Shown: positions 1 to 6,300 of the stretch, one piece after another
Position numbering within the stretch: position 1 is the stretch's first letter
Layout of the letters: each line of letters begins with the position of its first letter
Source: Kiritimatiellia bacterium
GTDB lineage: Bacteria; Verrucomicrobiota; Kiritimatiellia; RFP12; UBA1067
Direction of reading: 5' to 3'
DNA: 6,788 bases
Assembly (NCBI GenBank): GCA_016302985.1
Contig: JAEDMN010000179.1
Location: 1 to 6,788 of the forward strand
Notes under the pieces: model-generated
Seen by the model: only the letters and a program-made list of their open reading frames with translations
What the model was told of the DNA's origin: nothing
The model's database searches: none
Translations under genes and position numbers: made by a program

Positions 1-54
1 CAGGAAGTCCGCCGTCTGTTCTCCTGTTTTCGGCACGGCGCGCGGAGGCTCCTC

Positions 55-219
55 ATGTCTCCTTCGGCTGAAGCCCGCTTTACCGGCCTAACTGAAAACT
101 GCTATACTACCAGCCAATCACAAGAAAGTACTTTATGCTACGCAACGAGTGTTGCGTTGGCTACTGGAAGGCGGGTTTTGAGATTCGGTCGGAAACCGGG
201 AAAAGGAGGGGGACGATGA
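55..219 (+). CDS. possible 54-residue small ORF overlapping the large gene (weak)
   Basis: A reading frame starts at ATG 55, six bases after a GGAGG (44-48), and ends at TGA 217-219, so its stop overlaps the start of the large gene as ATGA, an arrangement typical of translational coupling. The peptide begins MSPSAEARFTGL and ends KPGKGGGR. It has no recognisable domain, signal peptide or membrane segment. The same frame is open back to base 1, so it could also be the tail of an upstream gene. Against it: codon use (TTA, CTA, AGT, ACT) is unlike the large gene, the AT-richer stretch looks intergenic, and the best promoter candidate (79-108) lies inside it, so transcripts from that promoter would lack its start. 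I think it more likely fortuitous than real. Confidence 0.2.
   Translation: MSPSAEARFTGLTENCYTTSQSQESTLCYATSVALATGRRVLRFGRKPGKGGGR
79..108 (+). promoter_or_regulatory. candidate sigma-70-type promoter with extended -10
   Basis: TATACT at 103-108 matches the -10 consensus at five of six positions and is preceded by TGC (100-102), giving an extended -10. TTTACC at 79-84 matches the -35 consensus at four of six positions, with an 18-base spacer. The element lies in the AT-richer stretch of an otherwise very GC-rich window. A start of transcription near 115 would give a leader of about 100 bases before the large gene. This is a motif call only. Confidence 0.55.
125..134. promoter_or_regulatory. 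perfect 10-bp palindrome, possible operator
   Basis: AAAGTACTTT is fully self-complementary and lies about 10-20 bases downstream of the predicted transcription start. Its position would suit a repressor site, but no regulator is encoded in the window and a 10-bp AT-rich palindrome can arise by chance. Confidence 0.3.
137..161 (+). promoter_or_regulatory. inverted repeat / leader hairpin
   Basis: ACGCAAC (140-146) and GTTGCGT (151-157) are perfect inverse complements around a GAGT loop. In RNA the stem can be extended by 137-139 pairing with 159-161 (one G-U pair) if U158 is bulged, giving about ten pairs. There is no following U-run, so it is not an intrinsic terminator. It lies in the predicted leader, 55-75 bases before the start codon, and could act as a leader structure protecting or regulating the mRNA, or as a DNA operator. 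Which one cannot be told from sequence. Confidence 0.4.
203..209 (+). promoter_or_regulatory. strong Shine-Dalgarno for the large gene
   Basis: AAGGAGG lies six bases before ATG 216. It decides the start: the longer in-frame ATG at 135 has no comparable site and would place 27 polar residues in front of an otherwise good signal peptide. Confidence 0.85.
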
Positions 220-302
220 AGCGGATGAACGGCGGGCGGAAGAGCGGCTTCATGCGCGTCGCGTGGGCGTGCGGCGCGTTGTGGTGCGGCGGCGCTGCGG
301 CG
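216..302 (+). other. Sec signal peptide
   Basis: Residues 1-29 have a basic N-region (K2, R3, R8, K9, R14), a moderately hydrophobic core from V15 to A28 and an Ala-Ala-Ala end before LEKAG. A27 and A29 fit the -3/-1 rule for signal peptidase I cleavage after A29. C19 and C24 do not sit in a lipobox, so a lipoprotein is unlikely. Confidence 0.8.
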
Positions 303-3300
303 CTGGAGAAGGCGGGCGATCTGCTCATCGACCTCGACGCGGCGCGCGTGGCGGACGGCGCGGACGGCGCGGCGCCCGGCGCGATTCCGAATGCGGGCGT
401 CGTCGGCGGGGTGTTCGTGCCCTGCGCGGGCGAGACCGGCGCCATCTACGCCGCCGACGTGGCGGGGCGGCCCGCGTTTATCTTCCCCGGCACGGCGGGC
501 ATCATGACGAACACGGTGTTGCCGGACGCGCGCGTGACGGGCAACGCCCCGTGGTCCGTCGAGGCGTGGGTCTACACCGTTGACATCCAGCCGTCCTCGT
601 CGGAGGAGACGTATTTTTCCTGGACGCCGCGCGAGGGCCTTGAGAGCAACGACCGCACGGTGATGGAGTGCCGCTACGGGCGCGACAACAACAACGCCTT
701 CGAGCACTACACCTCGAACGGCGAGTGGGACGGCCACATGCCGCTCGCCGGCGTCTGGCACCACCTCTGCGCGACCTACGGCGCCGACGGCGTGGAGCGC
801 GTCTACGTGGACGGCCATCCGCGCTCAAGCAAGACGCACGCCCTGCGGCTCGCGGCGGACGGCGCGTTCACGCTCGGCGGCGTGTGGGTGCGCGGCGGCG
901 CGTACTGGGGGCATCCGTTCAGCGGCGCGCTCGCGAAGCTGCGCGTCCACGCCGGCACGCTCACGGCCGCGCAGGTGCGGGCGAACTTCCTCGCCGAGGT
1001 CGGGACGTCGCTCAACCGGTGGGTCGGCGCGGACGGGGCGGACTGGCAGGAGGCGGCGAACTGGTCGCAGGGACGGGTTCCGGCGAACGAGGCGGTCATC
1101 GACGCGGGCGGGCGCGCGCGCGTGGCGCAGGACGCCGCCGTCGCCTCGCTCCAGCTGCCGGAGGGCCATTTGGAGGTCGCGGGCGCGACGCTCGCGGTGA
1201 CGGGCGCCGTCGACGACGTCCTCTGCGCGATGGGCGCCGCCGCCTCGCTCGCGGTCACGGACGGCGCATTGTACAACGTGGGGTCGAACATCCACATGGC
1301 GCTCAGTGCGCAGGGCGGCACGGGCGACGTGACCGTCGGGGCGGGCGGGCGACTCCTCGCCGGGCGCGATCTCATCGTCGCGCGCGCGGGCGGGACGGGG
1401 ACGCTCACGGTGGGCGCGGGCGGCTTCGCCGGGGCCAGCAACGGCTGGACCTACGCGAGCGTGGGCGCGGGCGCGAAGGGCCGGATCGTCGTCGACGGCG
1501 GAACGGTCTCGAACGGCGTCTCCGGCACGAAGCGCCTGGTGGTGTCGACCGGGCAGGGCGAGGGTGAACTTGTCCTCAACGCGGGCGTCGTCTACATGGC
1601 GGACGACGTGCAGCTTTCGCCTGTGACCGACCAGACGGTCGGTCGCGGGACGCTGCGCCTGAACGGCGGACGCCTCCGCACGGGCGCGGTCACGGCGGGA
1701 TCGGCGACGAACGTCGTCCACTTCAACGGCGGCGTGCTGGAGGCGCTGAAGAGCGGAACCCTCGTCCCGGCGAACCTCACGGACGCCTTCGTGGACGCGG
1801 GCGGGCTCGTGGTGGAGGTGCCGGAGGGCCTGGCGGCCACGGTCGCGGCGTCGCTTGCGCCCGCACCGGGCGCGGCGCAGACGCCGCTGTGCAAGCGGGG
1901 CGCGGGGCGGCTCGTCCTTTCGGGGGCGAACACGGTGGCGGCGCCGTGGACGCTGGAGGCGGGTTCGCTCGTCTTCGCGACGCCCGACGCGCTTGAGCAC
2001 GTGACGCGGATCGACGCGGCGGCGGGGACGGCCCTCGCCGCGCCATGGGCGGGCGGCATCCCGGCGCTCCTCGCGCGCCTCGACGCGGCGGCCGAGGTGC
2101 GCCTCGTCCTCATGGAGGAAAACGCGGCGGACGACGTGGACCTCTCGGCGCGCCCGAAGACGACGTTCGCGACGGAGGGGACGTTCGCCTACACGGGCGT
2201 CTACACGCCGAGCGCCGGCGCGACGGACCTCGCCTTCGACGTCGCGGATGGCACGATGACCTACGCCGGTGCCGTCGGCGGCGAGACGCGGCTCGTCGTG
2301 ACCGGCACCGCCCAGGGGCGGCTCGTCCTCACGGGCGCGAACACGGCGACGGGCGGCCTCGCGGTGGACGCGGCGACGGTCGTCTTCGCCTCGGCCGACG
2401 CCGTGCCGCCGGAGGGCCGGCTCGCGCTCACGAGCCATGCGCGGCTCGACTTCGCGGACGAGCAGGACCTCGGCGCGATCGTGCCGCGCGTGGTGGCGGG
2501 TTCGGACGGCCTCCTCGTCGTCTGCCGGCCGACCGAGCAGAAGGCCGACCTCAACCTCGCACACGTCCCCGACCTCGTGCTGGGCGTGCACGGCACGAAC
2601 GTCGTCTGCTCGGGCACGATCACGCCCGGCGGCGGCGCCTACCGCTTCGGCGGCGGCAACCTGCCCTACAACAGCTTCTACCGGGGCTTCACGGTGACGC
2701 AGCCGCTCGCGGACGCGGGGGGCGCGACGCGCGTGGAGCTGAGCGACCCGGGCCTCGTCGCGCTGCCGGCGGCGTCGACCTACTCGGGCGGCACGCACAT
2801 TTCGGGCGGCGCGGCGCTCTACGTGGAGGCCGACGTGTTCGGTGCCGTGCCGGCCGAGGCCGACCCCGAAAACATCGTCCTCGACAACGGCATCCTGCGC
2901 GGCGGGCAGGCCACGGTGGAGATCCCCGCGACGCGCGGCATGACGGTCGCCGCTGGCGGCGGGCGCATCCACGAGTGGGGGCTCGGTGCGATGACGTTCC
3001 GGGGCGACCTGCACGGCGAAGGCCCGCTCACGGTGAGCGACAGCGGGCTCGTCACGTTCGGCGGCGCGGCGAACGACTACACCGGCGCGCTGAAGGTGTC
3101 GGAGGGGGGCCAGGTGCAGATCGGCACGGGCGACACGTTCAGCTGGGACGCGGGGACGGGCGCGCAGGTGGACGGCACGCTCATCCTGAAGACGGACGCG
3201 GACCGGACGCTCGGGCAGACCTTCACCGGCGGCGGCACGCTCTGCAAGGAGGGCGCGGGCACGCTCACGCTCGCGGGGCGCCAGGAGGCCGCGACGACGG

Positions 3301-6300
3301 AGGTCAAGGCGGGGACGTTGCGCGTGGCGGGGCCGGAGGTGATTGCGACGGCTGCGGGCAAGGGCGTCCTGTGCGTGCGGAAAGGCGGGACCTTCGAGAC
3401 GGACGGGCAGGCGCTCGCGGTGGCGGCGCTGGCGGGCGACGGGTGCGTCGCGAATGGTTCGGGCACCGCGGCCGAGCTGCGCGTCGGGTCGGAGAGTCGC
3501 ACCGTCGCGGGCGAGTTCGCGGGCACGCTCGCCGACACGCTCACGCTCGTGAAGACGGGCGCGAACACGCAGACGCTCTCGCAGGCGTCCGCCTCGGCGC
3601 CGGCGCTCGCCCGCGCGCGAGTGGAGGCGGGCGTGCTGGCGCTCGCGCGCAGCCAGCGCGTGGGCCGGGTGGAGATGGCGGGCGGCGCGCTGCGCGTGGC
3701 GGGGGTGCAGACGGGCCTCACGGGGCGGTACTACTTGTCCGTGACGGACGTCTCCCCGGCGAACCTCGCCTCGCTGGAGGCGATCGCGGCGTTCGAGGCG
3801 GCGCGTGTGCCGGACCTCGTCGAGTCGAGCTTCGCGACGTTCGGCGAGACGTTCCACTCGGGGCAGAGCGGCGAGAAGTTCCCGAAAGACTACCGCTGGA
3901 AGGACTTCTACGTCGTCATCTGGCGCGGGTACTTCATCGCGCCGGAGGCGGGCGACTGGACGTTCGCCCTCCAGAGCGACGACGGCAGCGTCCTCTATCT
4001 CGACGGCGAGAAGGTGGTGGACAACAACAGCGACCACGGCTGGGACTCGAACAACCAGCGCGTGACGACGCGCAGGACGGTGGCGCTGGAGAAGGGGGCG
4101 CACGAGATCGTGATCGGCTTCTACGAGAAGTCGGGCCAGAACGCGGTGGCCGCCTGGCTGACGCGGCCCGGCGCGGCGGAGGACGAGGCCCTGCCGCAGG
4201 CGCTTCTGTTCGACGAGGCGCCCTCCTCCGCCGTGACGGTCGAGGCGCTGACGGGCGACGCCGGGAGGATCGAATTCCCCGAGGCGGGCTTCGCCACGCT
4301 CGTGCTCGCCGAGGCGGGGGACTGGACGCTCAGGGCGCCGCTCTGCGGCGGGAACGAGCAGACGACCCTCCGCAAGGAGGGCGCAGGCACGCTCACGCTT
4401 GCGGCGGGATCGGGCAGCTACGCCGGCGTCGTCGACGTGCGCGCGGGCGCCCTTGCGCTCGGCCGGGCGGGCCAGGCGGGCCACGTCCGGCTCGCCGACG
4501 GCACGTCGCTGGTGGTGCAGGACGACACGGCCGCCGGCCCCGGCCTGCGCGCCGCGTACTATTCGGAGGTCACCTCGTTCGACTACACGGCGTGGGCCAC
4601 CTACGAGACCATGCTGGCCGACTTCGCCGCGCGCACGCCGAGCGTGGAGACCACCTCGGCCTCGTTCGGCGAGACGCTCGACACGGGGGCGGACGGCGCG
4701 CGCTTCCACGGCGCGTACGCGAAGACCGACCGGTTCCTCCTGAAGCTGGAGGGCGGCATCCGGCTCGACCGGTCGGGCGCGTGGCAGTTCGCGGTGGACA
4801 GCGACGACGGCGCGGCCGTCTGGATCGACGGGAAGCTGGTCGTGGGCCGCTGCTGGGACACGGGACCGTCGGGGAACTTCGGCTCGAAGGGCAACCCGGT
4901 CGAGCTGGACGCCGGACTCCACGAGATCGTCGTCGTCTTCCGCGAGGCGGGCGGCGGGCAGTGCCTGCGCGTCGCGATGAAGGGGCCGGGCGATGCGTCG
5001 TTCGCCTACATCCCGCAGACGAAGCTCACCCAGTCGCGGACGGCGCTCACGGGGCTGTCGGGTGCGGCGACCTCGCGCGTGGATTTGGGCACACGCGCGC
5101 TCTACCTCGAACAGAAGGCAGAGACGGTGTTCGCGGGACGCCTCGCGGGAACCGCCTCGGCCCGCCTCCTGAAGGACGGCGCGGCGGCCTGCACGCTCTC
5201 GGGCGACCTGTCGGATTTCCAGGGCACGCTGCAGGTCGACGGCGGCGAGCTGCGCCTCGCCTCCGGCGGGACGATGGAGGTGGCCGCGCTGGCGGGCGCG
5301 CCGACGGGGACGCTCGTCGTCGACGGCGGCACGGACGTGCGCGTCCTCGCCTCGTCGTTCCGGGGCAAGGTGGACGTGCGCAACGGCACGTTCACGGTCG
5401 TGACGGAGGAGACGGTGCTTCTTTCGGGCTTCTGCGGCTCGCTGACGGGCGAGACGCTGGCGGTGGACGGCGCGGGGGCGCTCTACTTCGACCTGCCGAC
5501 GGGGGCGCTCGGCGCGAAGACGGTGCGCCTCGCGGGCGGTGCGACGGGGCGCATCGCGAACGCGGCCCAGCTCGGCGGCGCGGACGTGGCGCTTGCGGGC
5601 GGCACGCTCCTCCTCCAGCGGGAGGTCGCGGCGGGGGACGTCACGCTGGCCGACTTCTCCGATTCGTCGGAGTGGCAGTTCAACGGGGTCGCCGAGGAGG
5701 CGACCGACGGCTTCATGTTGACGCCCTGCGAGGGCACGAAGGCGGGGACCGTGTTCCGGAAGACGCCAGTCGACGTGGCGCAGGGGTGGCTGGCCGCCTT
5801 CTCCTACACGGCGACGACGAACGGCCAGTCGGCCCCGGCGGACGGTTTTGCGTTCATGCTGCAGAACCAGGGGGCGACGGCGTGCGGTGGCACGGGCGGC
5901 TGCCTCGGCGGCGCCGTGAACGAGAGCGGACGGGACGTGGTCAAGCCCGCCGTCGCGGTGATGACGTCGATCTACAATTCGCTCCAGATGGGCGTCTACA
6001 CGAACGGCGTGCCGCTCTTCAGGGAGTCTGTGCCGGGCATCGACCGGCTGAAGCCGATCGCCTACACGGTGACGTACGACGGTGCGATGCTGACGCTGCG
6101 CGCCGAGCAGGGCGGGGCCGTCTACGAACGCGCGTGCGCCGTCGATCTGACTGGGGTCCTGGGCGGCGCGCAGGCCCATGTCGGCTTCACGGCGGGGACG
6201 GGCGGCAGCATCGCGCGGCAGGTCGTCGCGGGCTTCAGGATGTCGGCCGCGGCGGAGACGGATGCGCAGTTCGCCGCGACGCGCGTGGACGTGGACGGGG

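Larger units (their letters stand above)
4368..5165 (+). repeat. PATR-PA14 module, copy 2
   Basis: Residues 1385-1650. PATR unit LRKEGAGTLTLAAG ... VRAGALALGR (1385-1417), a GHVRLADGTSLVV strand, PA14 domain 2 (1443-1592) and a strand region VDLGTRALYLEQKAETVFAG that leads into the PATR unit at 1651. Same layout as copy 1, with diverged residues. Confidence 0.8.

Noticed and set aside
37..46. GGCGCGCGGA found at 37-46 and again at 6767-6776, flanking the gene
   Set aside because: Ten GC-rich bases in a window this rich in GCG motifs are expected by chance. There is no longer match around them and no sign of a mobile element.
62..73. CTTC-GGCT-GAAG hairpin as a terminator of an upstream gene
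   Set aside because: The stem is only four pairs and no T-run follows.
135..215. In-frame upstream ATG at 135 adding 27 residues to the large protein
   Set aside because: No Shine-Dalgarno before it, it falls inside the palindrome and hairpin region, and the extra residues would bury the signal peptide. ATG 216 has a strong site six bases upstream.
252..254. Later in-frame ATG (residue 13) as the start
   Set aside because: It would remove most of the basic N-region of the signal peptide and has no good ribosome-binding site.
270..289. Lipoprotein signal at C19 or C24
   Set aside because: The residues before each cysteine (AWA and ALW) do not fit a lipobox, while AAA before LEK fits signal peptidase I.
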